A stretch of DNA of 9,305 bases from Kiritimatiellales bacterium (GCA_030630445.1 DAOVNC010000106.1:1-9305); one strand, 5' to 3'; counted from the stretch's first letter, positions 1 to 8,936 are shown. Notes: generated by a model from the sequence alone, not told the origin. Program-made: numbers and translations.

Positions 1-2
1 AA

Positions 3-1778
3 CCGATTCCGACGAATGCACCGACCGCAATGCAGCAGGCCCAGATCGACCGCGCCTATGGCATGTTTTGCCATTTTGGCATCAATACCTTCCACGACAT
101 GGAGTGGACCGATGGAACCAAACCGGCGTCCTCCTACGCCCCTACCGCGGTCGATGCCGACCAGTGGGTGCGCACGGCCTATGAATCCGGCATGCGCTAT
201 TTCATCATGATCTCCAAGCACCACGACGGGTTTTGCATGTGGGACAGCCCCTACACGACCTACGACGTGGGGAGCTCGGGAAATACCACTGATGTCGTGC
301 GGGCGGTCGCGGATGCTTGCGAAAAATACGGACTTTCGTTGGCGATCTACTATTCGCTCTGGGATCGGCATGAAGCCTCCTACGGATCTTCCGGATACAT
401 CGACTATATGGAAAACCAGCTCACCGAACTGCTCACCAACTATGGTCCGGTGGTGGAGCTGTGGTTCGATGGCGGATAGGATAAACAGAATACATATTGG
501 GATGTACCGCGCATCTATGATTTGGTCAAGCGGTTGCAGCCGGACTGCCAGGTCGCGGTAAACTGGAGCATCGGCCTTCCCGACAACCCTGACTACCATT
601 TGGTTCGTCCTGATCAGCAGATGGAAGGGTATCCTATACGGTACTTCCCGAGCGATTTCAGGTTGGGCGATCCTATGGAGCCCAAGTTCCCTGACCCGAA
701 GCTGTTTTCCCATCCCGATGCGACCGACCCCTCAGACTCCAGCCTTTGGTATTATATGCCTTTCGAGTCCACGGTTACGCTGTCCGCCCAGAATAAGTGG
801 TTCCACAATACCACCGACCTCTATACAAAATCACTAAAATCGCTGGAGCGGACATTCAACCTCAGTACCGCCCAGAACAACATATTGGTATTGAACTCGC
901 CACCCAATCGCGATGGGGTACTGATTCCCAGTAACGTCACGGCTCTGCATGATCTCGCTACGCGGCTCGGCCTGGAACCCGGTCGGCCCATCCCCAATAA
1001 TGTGGCGCTGGAGAAGGCGGCCACGGCCAGTTCAGTATATAACAACGATCCCACCTATGGTGCGGGCAAGGCGGTGGATGGCAATCCGGACACACGCTGG
1101 GCCAGCCAAGAAACCACCCCTTGGCTGGAAATCGATCTGGGGCAAGCTTCGACCTTCGACCAGGTCATACTCAACGAATACTCGGATCGGGTGCAGTCCT
1201 TCCAAATTGAATATTGGGATGGCGCTCAGTGGCTGGAGGTCGCCAACGGCACAACGATTGGCGAATCACTCCGCCTGGACTTTCCGGAGGTGGTCGGTAG
1301 CAAGGTGCGATTGAGCATCCTGTCGGCCAGCGACTATCCTTCGATCTGGACGTTCAAGGTGCAGTTTTCCAACTCGGCCTACCGTCAATGGCGCGAGGCG
1401 GAATTTGGTTCCGGCTCTGCCACCAACTTGGTTGCGCAGGACACCGCCGACCCGGATGGGGATGGCCTGCCCAACATCCTGGAATATGTTTTGGCCGAGC
1501 ACGATCCCCTGGTTCCCGATTCCCCTCCTCGCCCAGTGCAAGTATCCACCAATGGTCGTGACTATATTGAATACCGGTTGGAAAAACGGCCCGGGGTTTC
1601 CCCCGAGAGCTTGGATCTCCTGTTTTCCTCCGATTTGCAGACGGCCCTGTGGAATGTTCCTGAGGATTCCGGCAACGGGGACATTGTGGTGGAGGACACG
1701 CCGGACCATTGGCTTCTCCGCATGGATCTTGCCCTGCATACCCAAGGGTTTTTCCGCGCCCGAACCGCCATCTGGTAG
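3..1778 (+). pseudogene. Secreted alpha-L-fucosidase (GH29) with discoidin domain, 5'-partial, broken by one in-frame TAG
   Basis: GH29 enzymes remove alpha-L-fucose from glycans by a retaining mechanism. The frame is open from the window edge, so the true start and any signal peptide lie upstream; the ATG at 30 is inside the domain. Visible GH29 hallmarks are FCHFGINTF (about 66-92), KHHDGFCMWDS (about 216-249) and ELWFDGG (about 456-476), whose Asp (GAT 468-470) is the expected nucleophile. TAG at 477-479 follows at once, then the same frame resumes with DKQNTYWDVPRIYDLVKRLQ and stays open for 432 codons. The catalytic domain ends near 980. An F5/8 type C (discoidin) carbohydrate-binding module spans about 994-1370. 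A DPDGDGLPN calcium-binding-like stretch follows (about 1452-1478), then a beta-rich tail ending FFRARTAIW. The interruption could be a recent nonsense mutation (probably TGG to TAG) or a sequencing error. Without readthrough, the product lacks the rest of the barrel and the binding module. Confidence 0.85.
477..479 (+). other. Premature in-frame amber stop in the fucosidase
   Basis: Codons read GGC GGA TAG GAT AAA CAG, with fucosidase homology-like sequence on both sides in one frame, so this is a substitution and not an indel. A Trp codon (TGG) is one base away, and an aromatic after WFDGG is plausible for this family (inference). TAG also ends this same gene (1776-1778) and waaA (8880-8882), so it is used as an ordinary stop here. 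Confidence 0.85.
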
Positions 1779-1798
1779 GCGTTGGGAAGCGAGAAAAA

Positions 1799-1816
1799 CT
1801 TGGCGATCTCGCCGGG
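1799..1816 (+). terminator. Weak hairpin after the fucosidase, possible terminator
   Basis: A 7-bp stem (1799-1805 with 1810-1816, including two G-T wobbles) closes an ATCT loop. It lies 20 bases after the fucosidase stop and is followed by only three Ts. It might weakly separate the fucosidase transcript from the next gene, but the short T run makes efficient intrinsic termination doubtful. Confidence 0.25.
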
Positions 1817-1848
1817 TTTATGGAATATGCACGGGTTCTCTTATAGAT

Positions 1849-1853
1849 GAGGG
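1849..1853 (+). promoter_or_regulatory. Ribosome-binding site GAGGG that fixes the start of the giant gene
   Basis: GAGGG lies 7 bases before ATG 1861. The reading frame is open upstream to 1405, but that stretch overlaps the fucosidase 3' end in another frame. The Shine-Dalgarno match plus the hydrophobic leader that follows favour 1861 over the longer open frame. Confidence 0.7.
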
Positions 1854-1860
1854 AATTGAA

Positions 1861-4800
1861 ATGACGGCTCGCATGATATTTCGCAATACGCAGCATGGCG
1901 GTGCGCTCTTCGGTGCTATGCTTTTGTCTGTTGTGGCGGCGCGGGGTGTGGACACCAATCTCGCGGTAGGAAAAGAATCCTACATGGTTGCCTTAACGGA
2001 CGCGGTGAACCGGCCCTCGCATGGGAATGACGACAACCTTTCGACCGAAGTAATAACCACAACGAGAACCGTGGATGCCTACTGGGAAGTGGATCTGGGA
2101 GAAACCTTCGCTTTGTCGTCGGTTCGGGCGATTCCCGCAACGGGGTTCGACGCCCGCTTGACGCATGCGACGGTTCGTGCTTTCGATGCTGAACACGAGT
2201 CGGTGTTTAGTCGCGAATTGGATGATGCGGACTTTGATGTGGATTTGGACGGCCCACTTTTAGCGCGCTATGTGCGGATTGGATTTGAACACAAGGAACG
2301 CAGTAGCCCAGATGGCAGCATTGAATGGTATTTAGGACTCAAGGAACTACAGGTCTTTGGATGTCCGGCCAGCGAGGTGGGCATTCTCGATTTTTCGGTT
2401 TTCGATAACACGATTTCTTCAGGCCAAAGCACGATCCTGTCGTGGGATGTGGCGGGGGTGGAAAGCCTTTGGATTTATCCCGATGTCGGGTCGGTCGGCA
2501 CGAATGCCCTAGGCGAGGGGTCGATGCTTGTTTCGCCAACGGAATCCACGACCTATTTCATGGTGGCGACCAACCGCTACCATGTCTTTACCCAGTTTGC
2601 GACCGTGACGGTGGACGGCCAGGCCGCTCCGCTTCAAATCAGCGAGTTTGTGGCAGACAACGCGTTGTCGCTGCGGGATGGATATGGAGATGCGTCCGAC
2701 TGGATTGAGTTGTTCAATCCACGCGATGTTGCGGTGGATCTGGCGGGCTATGGACTCAGCGATAATCCCGCATTGCCGATGAAGTGGGTTTTTCCTTCGG
2801 TTTTCATTCCGGCGCATGGACATCTGATGGTGTTTGCCTCGGGGAAAAATGAATCCATTGATCCCAAGGGTTTTCTCCACGCGGACTGGAAGCTGGATGC
2901 GGGAGGGGAAGACCTGGTTTTGACGGCACCGGACGGGGTGACGACTCTCGATAGCATTCTCGCATTTCCTGTCCAAGGCAAGGATCTGGCCTATGGGCGC
3001 AATTTGCAGGGGACATGGCGCTTTATGGAGCCAACGCCCTCCGCACTGAACCGGTCGGCGGAATATGAAGGCTGGCTGGCTTCGCTCGACTTTAGCCATA
3101 AGCGGGGCTTCTATACGAACGCATTTGCATTGGCGGTTTCAAATCCAAACCCAGACTCGGTGGTGACGGTTTCCCTGGATGGTTCGGAGCCGCAAACGCC
3201 TTATTCCAGTGCACTTAACATTGCGGGAACCAAGACCGTCCGGGCCGCCGTTTCCCGCCTAGGATATCGATCCCCCAAAACCAAGACTCATAGCTACATC
3301 TTTATCGAGGATGTTGCGACCTCTCCGGTGATGAATACCGCCATTACCCATGATCCGCTCTATGCCGCGCGCCTGCGGACGGGCCTAACGGACCTACCCA
3401 CCTTGTCGATTGCCGTGCCTGAACTTCCCGATGACTATGTCAAGTGCGCGGCATCGGTCGAGGTGCTCTGGCCCGACGGCACGGAAGGCGTGCAGGAAAA
3501 TTGCGGCATGGTGCGGTATGGTGGTGCTTGGACGACCTTTTCGAAGAAAAACTACCGACTCAAGTTTTCTGAACAATACGGAAGCAGAAAGCTAAAGGCT
3601 CCGCTGTTTTCCGGCATGGATCGTGGATTCCCGGCGACGGATTCCTTTGACGAGCTTGAGCTCGGCGGCGGCTCCCACGACATGAACCAGCGCGGGTTCT
3701 ACATGTCCGCCCGCTTTGTCGAGGATTCCATGCTGGATATGGGAAGCCTGAACCCGCATGGGCGCTTTGTGCATCTGTACATCAACGGAACCTACTGGGG
3801 GCAATTCCACCTGCGCGAACGGCTGGTCGAACACTTCCTCGCGGATTATCTGGGTGGCGAAACGGAGGAATACTTCAACGTTAGAGGCAATGACAACGTT
3901 GGCAGTGCTTTTATTCCGGGAACCCCCGACCCGGTGTATCGTGATTCATGGACTCGTGTACGGGATCTGGGCGGGAACTACCAAGCCGTCAAGGATTACT
4001 TGGACGTCCCCAGCCTGATCGACTTTATGCTGCTGTGGTTCTATGGAAACTGCGAAACTGAATATCGCGCCGCAGGCCCGGCGGAGGCCGGTTCCGGATT
4101 CAAGTTCTGGCTCGCGGATGCCGATGGGTTTTTGCGGACAACAACGTCCGACAATACCGGGAATTCCGGTCCAGGCAGCTTGTTCGACGGGTTGAACTCC
4201 GAAGCCGACCCCGACTTTAAAATACTGCTGGCCGACCGGATCCAAAAGCACTTTTTCCATGGAGGCGCCCTAACCCCCGAGCAAAACAGTTCGCGGCTTT
4301 CAGAACGAATGACGGAGATTGAGGACAGCCTGATTGCGGAATGCGCGCGCTGGGGCTACCGCACCCCCGAAAACTGGACCGCTTCCGCCGAGAACATTCA
4401 AAACAACCTTTTCCCGGGCCGAACCGGTCAACTCTTCGCCTACCTGCGCGCCCGAGGAATGTATCCAAGCTTTGACCCGCCCGTCTACAGCCAGCAAGGC
4501 GGCAGTGTCAGCAATGGGTTCGAGCTCACCATGAGCACCCCCGTGGGCACCATCTACTATACGCTGGATGGTTCGGATCCCCGCCTGCCGGGTGGCGGGA
4601 TTTCTCCGAATGCATTAATCTACACCAACGATTCAACCACCACCTCTCTCGTTGATGCAGACTCGAGCTGGCACTATTGGGACGGCGGAAGCATCGTGGA
4701 CAGCAGCTGGAAGACGGCGGGATATTCCGATGCAGCATGGAGCACTGGTATAGCAGAACTTGGTTATGGCGACGGGGACGAAAGCACCACCCTGAGCTAC

Positions 4801-7500
4801 GGGTCAAATCCCGACCAAAAGCATATCACAACCTATTTTCGAAAAACCTTCTCGTGCGCCGATGCCTCTGCCATGGACAACCTGACTCTTGACCTGTTGC
4901 GGGATGACGGGGCTGCGATCTATCTGAACGGCACAGAGTTGATGCGCGAAAACATGCCTGCCGGAGCCATCACATCCGAAACGCTCGCAAGCAGTGCCGT
5001 GGCGGTGCCTGCCGAATCAACATTTTTCACCTTCAACCTGCCCTCAACCCTGCTTCAGACCGGAGAAAACCTCTTGGCCATCGAATTGCACCAGGCTCTT
5101 CCAACCAGTTCCGACATTAGCTTCAACCTCGGATTGGAAGGGATCCAAAACGAAGCATCCACTCCCTTGATCCTCTCCTCGAATACCGTGCTGCGCTCGC
5201 GGGTCTGGACAGGAACGGAATGGAGTGCGCTCAACGAAGCCCAATTCCTCATGGCCGAAAGGGTTCCTGCTGAAACCGGAAACATCTTAATCACCGAAAT
5301 CCACTACAACCCATCCGGCTACCTCGATGACCATGAATTCATCGAAATCTGGAACAGTAGTACCAACCTCGTGGATCTCACCGGTGCGGCTTTGTCTGGC
5401 GGCGTAGCCTATGCCTTCCTTGACGGGTTGGTGCTGAGTCCGAACACTTTTGCCGTGGTCGTTGAAGATACAACCGCTTTTCAGGATCGCTACCAAACCG
5501 CATCCTCGCCATGGTACCATGCCGGAATAACGGTTTGCGGGGAGTGGGAAGGAAGGCTTGGGAACGACGGGGAGCGGATCACGCTCATGGCCGCGAATGG
5601 AACCGAAATTCTGGCGGTTCCCTATGGCAACACGGGCGACTGGCCGCAACGCGCAGACGGGAAAGGGAGTTCCCTCGAATTAAAAACCCCCGAAACGATT
5701 GATCCATCGCAACCCGGGCAAAACCAGCAGCTGGCTTCCGGCGCGACCTGGCAATCCAGCTCCCTCCACCATGGCTCTCCGGGGCGGTTCGACGATTTCC
5801 CGCGCGCGGTGGTGCTTAACGAAGTGCTTGCGCACACGGACTTGGATACGGATTGGATCGAACTCCATAACCGAAGCACGCAAGACGTGGATCTTTCCGG
5901 ATTATATTTGAGCGATGATTTTGACATGCCCTTGCGATATAAAATCCCGAATACGACGGTCATTGCCACAAACGGCTATCTTAGTTTCGGTGCGGCAGAA
6001 CTTGGATTTGCCTTCAGCGAACTCGGTTCGGAGGCCTTGCTCGTGCTTGCAGAAGGAACCAACGTGCTGCGCTTTTTGGATTCGGTTGATTTTCCCGCAG
6101 TGGAACGCGAAGAACCCTTTGGCCGCTATCAACGCTCGGACGGGGAAACCGACTTTACCGAACTTCGCGCAATCAGCCAAAACACCTCCAACGCCCTGCC
6201 CCGGGTCGGCCCCTTGGTCTTTAGCGAAATCATGTATTCACCCGCTACCGGAAAAGCGGAATATGTTGAAATCGTCAACATCACGGATGCCGATGTGCTG
6301 CTCTATGACCCCATGCAGCCAGCCAATCGGTGGGAGCTGTCCGCCGCCGTGAGCTACACCTTCCCCTCTAACCAAGTGGCCTCGCCCTGCATTCCATTGA
6401 TCATCTGCTCCACAAACCCAGCCGCCTTCCGCACACAATACGGGCTCGACGAATCCGATCCCGTATACGGCCCCTGGGAAGGCTTGTTAAACAATGCGGG
6501 GGAATCCCTGAAGCTCCGGAAACCGGGAGATCCTGAGCCCGACGGGTTCGTTCCGTACTATCGAGTGGACCGCGTGGTTTATCGCCCCGTCTCCCCTTGG
6601 CCCGCCAGCGCATCGACGGGCGGCATTAGTCTCCAGCGCAACCCCCTCGAAGGCTACGGCAATGATCCCGTCACCTGGGAACCCCTCGGAGGAACGCCCG
6701 GGCAAACCACAGGGAACCATCCTCCCATCATCACCGTTGGCGGAAGCCCGACAGCCCCCGAAGAAGAAGAGCTATTGCTCACCATACAAGGACTGGATTT
6801 CGATGCACCTTGGCAAACGCTCACGCTATCGGCCAGCAACCTTCCGCCCGCCGCCTCCTTCGATCCCTCCACCGGACAATTTTCATGGACGCCGGATGAA
6901 CTCGATGGCCCTGGAACCTTCACACCTTTCTTTATCGCCAAAGACTCCGCCTGTTCGCCAAGTTCCGTAACTCAGGCGGTTGAGATTGTGGTCCAAGAAG
7001 TCAACCGAACTCCAATTCTTTCCCCCATCGCCGACCAATCCTATCCTGCTGGCCTGGAATGGAATCTTGGATTTTCGGCAACCGACCCCGACCGTCCGCT
7101 ACAAACCCTAACCTTTGCCCAAACCGGACTGCCCAGCGGCCTAAGCCTTAATCCTTCAACGGGTGAGCTGACCGGCATTCCCGGAGAACCCGGAGACTAC
7201 ACGGTGCAAATTATCGTTTCCGACGACCATGCGCCGCCGCTCACCACAACCAACACGTTCCAGATGAGTCTCAGCGAAGTTTTCCAGATTTCCAATCCGG
7301 TTAAAGCAGGCGGAACCATCCGCTTTTCATTCCCGGGACTTGCCGGTGAAACCTACTGCGTCGAAGCAACAGACGCCTTGAACCCACCCGACTGGAAACT
7401 CCTCCAGCAATCTAGTCCTGCCCAATCCGAGCAGATTGACTTTGAGGATGCCACGACCCACACCCAGCGTTTCTACAGAATCCGCTGGCTCCAACCCTGA
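1861..7500 (+). CDS. Giant exported lamin-tail/CotH-kinase-like multidomain protein (1,879 aa)
   Basis: The N-terminus (residues 1-30, hydrophobic core near 14-27) looks like a signal peptide. Domains in order, approximate: galactose-binding/F5/8-like 33-167; Ig-like 173-254; lamin-tail (LTD) 257-397; chitobiase-C/FN3-like 409-481 with SLDGSEP; CotH-kinase-like 512-868; second chitobiase-C-like 874-1135 with YYTLDGSDPR at 899-908, interrupted by a galactose-binding-like domain about 930-1095 (RDDGAAIYLNG 1014-1024); LTD 1140-1308, 1316-1450 and 1451-1620; two putative-Ig/cadherin-like domains 1620-1715 and 1716-1810; and a C-terminal beta domain ending FYRIRW. CotH-like landmarks are YGGAW (553-557), NGTYWGQFHLRER (642-654), FKFWLADADG (747-756) and ADRIQKHFFHGGALTP (791-806). 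Known CotH proteins phosphorylate spore-coat proteins, but the role of exported PVC versions is unknown, so surface adhesion or polysaccharide handling is inference. It lies 82 bp after the fucosidase and could share its transcript. No anchor or PEP-CTERM motif is seen. Confidence 0.9.
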   Translation: MTARMIFRNTQHGGALFGAMLLSVVAARGVDTNLAVGKESYMVALTDAVNRPSHGNDDNLSTEVITTTRTVDAYWEVDLGETFALSSVRAIPATGFDARLTHATVRAFDAEHESVFSRELDDADFDVDLDGPLLARYVRIGFEHKERSSPDGSIEWYLGLKELQVFGCPASEVGILDFSVFDNTISSGQSTILSWDVAGVESLWIYPDVGSVGTNALGEGSMLVSPTESTTYFMVATNRYHVFTQFATVTVDGQAAPLQISEFVADNALSLRDGYGDASDWIELFNPRDVAVDLAGYGLSDNPALPMKWVFPSVFIPAHGHLMVFASGKNESIDPKGFLHADWKLDAGGEDLVLTAPDGVTTLDSILAFPVQGKDLAYGRNLQGTWRFMEPTPSALNRSAEYEGWLASLDFSHKRGFYTNAFALAVSNPNPDSVVTVSLDGSEPQTPYSSALNIAGTKTVRAAVSRLGYRSPKTKTHSYIFIEDVATSPVMNTAITHDPLYAARLRTGLTDLPTLSIAVPELPDDYVKCAASVEVLWPDGTEGVQENCGMVRYGGAWTTFSKKNYRLKFSEQYGSRKLKAPLFSGMDRGFPATDSFDELELGGGSHDMNQRGFYMSARFVEDSMLDMGSLNPHGRFVHLYINGTYWGQFHLRERLVEHFLADYLGGETEEYFNVRGNDNVGSAFIPGTPDPVYRDSWTRVRDLGGNYQAVKDYLDVPSLIDFMLLWFYGNCETEYRAAGPAEAGSGFKFWLADADGFLRTTTSDNTGNSGPGSLFDGLNSEADPDFKILLADRIQKHFFHGGALTPEQNSSRLSERMTEIEDSLIAECARWGYRTPENWTASAENIQNNLFPGRTGQLFAYLRARGMYPSFDPPVYSQQGGSVSNGFELTMSTPVGTIYYTLDGSDPRLPGGGISPNALIYTNDSTTTSLVDADSSWHYWDGGSIVDSSWKTAGYSDAAWSTGIAELGYGDGDESTTLSYGSNPDQKHITTYFRKTFSCADASAMDNLTLDLLRDDGAAIYLNGTELMRENMPAGAITSETLASSAVAVPAESTFFTFNLPSTLLQTGENLLAIELHQALPTSSDISFNLGLEGIQNEASTPLILSSNTVLRSRVWTGTEWSALNEAQFLMAERVPAETGNILITEIHYNPSGYLDDHEFIEIWNSSTNLVDLTGAALSGGVAYAFLDGLVLSPNTFAVVVEDTTAFQDRYQTASSPWYHAGITVCGEWEGRLGNDGERITLMAANGTEILAVPYGNTGDWPQRADGKGSSLELKTPETIDPSQPGQNQQLASGATWQSSSLHHGSPGRFDDFPRAVVLNEVLAHTDLDTDWIELHNRSTQDVDLSGLYLSDDFDMPLRYKIPNTTVIATNGYLSFGAAELGFAFSELGSEALLVLAEGTNVLRFLDSVDFPAVEREEPFGRYQRSDGETDFTELRAISQNTSNALPRVGPLVFSEIMYSPATGKAEYVEIVNITDADVLLYDPMQPANRWELSAAVSYTFPSNQVASPCIPLIICSTNPAAFRTQYGLDESDPVYGPWEGLLNNAGESLKLRKPGDPEPDGFVPYYRVDRVVYRPVSPWPASASTGGISLQRNPLEGYGNDPVTWEPLGGTPGQTTGNHPPIITVGGSPTAPEEEELLLTIQGLDFDAPWQTLTLSASNLPPAASFDPSTGQFSWTPDELDGPGTFTPFFIAKDSACSPSSVTQAVEIVVQEVNRTPILSPIADQSYPAGLEWNLGFSATDPDRPLQTLTFAQTGLPSGLSLNPSTGELTGIPGEPGDYTVQIIVSDDHAPPLTTTNTFQMSLSEVFQISNPVKAGGTIRFSFPGLAGETYCVEATDALNPPDWKLLQQSSPAQSEQIDFEDATTHTQRFYRIRWLQP

Positions 7501-7598
7501 GATTACAATCTGCCGCAGGGTGTTCTGGGTGGCTTTGCCGTTGCGGATGGCCAGTGCTTTATGGTTAAGTTCTGCGGTTTTACGGAACTTGTCCTTTT
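7501..7598 (+). other. 98-bp gap before waaA, no supported terminator or promoter
   Basis: No convincing hairpin with a T run and no strong promoter is visible. TTGCCG (7535-7540) and TTTATG (7558-7563), 17 bp apart, are only a weak promoter-like pair. No strong Shine-Dalgarno precedes waaA; CGGA at 7583-7586 is too far from the ATG to be persuasive. Confidence 0.4.
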
Positions 7599-8882
7599 AT
7601 GCTTTGGATTATCTACAACCTGCTTTTCCCCATTGTTTTCCTGTTCATGCTGCCGAAGTTCCTGACGCGGATGATGCGGCGGGGGGGGTATTTCCAGCAC
7701 TTCGAGCAGCGCGTCGGGCATTTTGGAACAAACACGAAAGCGAAGCTGCGCGAGCACCGCCGCGTGTGGGTGCATGCCGTCAGCGTCGGCGAAATCTACG
7801 TGGCGCTCCGCTTTATCAAGGCCTATCGAGAGCAACACCCCGACACTTATTTTGCGCTCAGCACCACCACATCCACCGGACACGCCATCGCCCGCAAGGA
7901 GATCGATCCGCGCGATGTGCTCTTCTATTTTCCGGTCGACCTTCCGATCATCATCAGGAAGGTGCTGCGCATCATTGATCCCGTTCGGTTGATTTTGGTG
8001 GAAGGGGAGTTCTGGCCCAATTTGATCCGACTGGCGGACAAGCAGGGCATTCCGGTTTCACTCATCAACGGACGGATGTCGGAACGCTCGTACAAGGGCT
8101 ACCGCAAGCTCAAATCGCTCACCGCCGACGTCTTGCGACGGATCGACCCCATCTGCGTCCAGGGCGATGTCGATGCCGGACGAATGATCGGCATTGGTGC
8201 GCCCGCTGGGCATGTGCATGTCATGGGAACCGTCAAGTTCGATGTCGCCGAACGCAACGCCGAAGGCGAAAAAACCGCCGAGGAACTCATGCGGAAGATC
8301 GGGGTATCCGGCAATGCGGTGGTGCTGCTCGGCGGTTCCACCTGGCCGGGCGAGGAAGCCGTGCTATGCGACCTCTACAAAAAACTAAAGGCCGAAAACC
8401 CAAATATCTTTCTCGTCATCGTTCCACGCCACGTTGAACGTGCCGCAGAAGTGATCCAATGCATGGAGGAGCGCAACCTCACCTTCCTGCGGCGCAGCCA
8501 GCTTGGCGATTCTCCCGCAGGGGAAGTTCCGGACGTGCTGTTTATTGATACCACCGGCGAACTGCGCAACTTCTACTCGGTCGCCGATATTATCTTTGTC
8601 GGGAAAAGCCTGCTGGAGCACGGCGGGCAAAACCCGATCGAACCCGCCATGTGCGGCAAGGCCATTGTGGTGGGATCCAACATGGAAAACTTTCCGGCGG
8701 TCATGCCTGTTTTCCTGGCGAACGAGGCGCTGGTGCAGGTGGCCGACACTGCCGGACTGGAATCCGCGATGGCCCATCTGCTCTCGAACGAAGCCGCCCG
8801 CGCCGCCCTCGGCTCCCGCGCCGCGCAGGTCGTCGAAGCAAACCGAGGCATGATCCAAAAAACGGTTCAGCTACTTGATTAG
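7599..8882 (+). CDS. waaA: 3-deoxy-D-manno-octulosonic acid (Kdo) transferase
   Basis: WaaA/KdtA moves Kdo from CMP-Kdo onto the lipid A precursor at the cytoplasmic face of the inner membrane, building the LPS inner core. The 427-residue length is normal for this GT30 family. Residues 2-22 form the expected hydrophobic N-terminal anchor. Next come GGY (29-31) and FEQRVG (35-40), where E36 is the candidate catalytic base by analogy with characterised WaaA. Other landmarks are HAVSVGE (59-65), EGEFWPN (135-141), NGRMSERS (157-164), LGGSTWPGEE and VPRHVERA in the C-terminal Rossmann half, and VGKSLLEHGGQNPIEPA (334-350), a variant of the usual GGHNxLEPA. The ATG at 7599 gives the full anchor, although its ribosome-binding site is weak. 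A run of eight Gs (7681-7688) encodes the GG of GGY. The gene ends in TAG and is followed by 322 non-coding bases, so cotranscription with the next gene is uncertain. Confidence 0.95.
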   Translation: MLWIIYNLLFPIVFLFMLPKFLTRMMRRGGYFQHFEQRVGHFGTNTKAKLREHRRVWVHAVSVGEIYVALRFIKAYREQHPDTYFALSTTTSTGHAIARKEIDPRDVLFYFPVDLPIIIRKVLRIIDPVRLILVEGEFWPNLIRLADKQGIPVSLINGRMSERSYKGYRKLKSLTADVLRRIDPICVQGDVDAGRMIGIGAPAGHVHVMGTVKFDVAERNAEGEKTAEELMRKIGVSGNAVVLLGGSTWPGEEAVLCDLYKKLKAENPNIFLVIVPRHVERAAEVIQCMEERNLTFLRRSQLGDSPAGEVPDVLFIDTTGELRNFYSVADIIFVGKSLLEHGGQNPIEPAMCGKAIVVGSNMENFPAVMPVFLANEALVQVADTAGLESAMAHLLSNEAARAALGSRAAQVVEANRGMIQKTVQLLD

Positions 8883-8936
8883 GGCGCATTTTTGAACCCG
8901 TGGCCATTGTGTGCGGTGAAGGGGCCACAGCGAAGC

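Noticed and set aside
477..479. Recoded TAG (amber suppression, pyrrolysine or an alternative genetic code)
   Set aside because: TAG terminates this same gene at 1776-1778 and waaA at 8880-8882, so it works as a stop here. A point mutation or sequencing error is simpler.
1405..1860. Upstream extension of the giant gene to ATG 1405 (152 extra residues)
   Set aside because: The stretch overlaps the fucosidase 3' end in another frame and its translation is Pro/Trp/Cys-rich without domain character. ATG 1861 has GAGGG at proper spacing and begins a signal peptide.
1354..1896. Long antisense reading frames under the fucosidase and giant gene
   Set aside because: They shadow well-supported coding sequence, have low-complexity Arg/Pro/Gly-rich translations and no ribosome-binding site or recognisable domain.
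3175..4577. Identical 14-mer CTGGATGGTTCGGA at 3175-3188 and 4564-4577
   Set aside because: Both encode the conserved LDGS(E/D) core of the two chitobiase-C-like domains. The flanks differ, so it is domain homology and not a mobile or recombining repeat.
7535..7563. Promoter-like TTGCCG - 17 bp - TTTATG upstream of waaA
   Set aside because: Only four of six and about three of six matches to consensus; similar pairs occur often by chance.
7436..7978. 180-codon + frame overlapping the giant gene end and the waaA start
   Set aside because: It overlaps two recognised genes in a different frame, and its translation has no family features.
8900..8928. GTGGCC/GGCCAC inverted pair as a waaA terminator
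   Set aside because: The stem is 6 bp with a 17-base loop and there is no T run after it.
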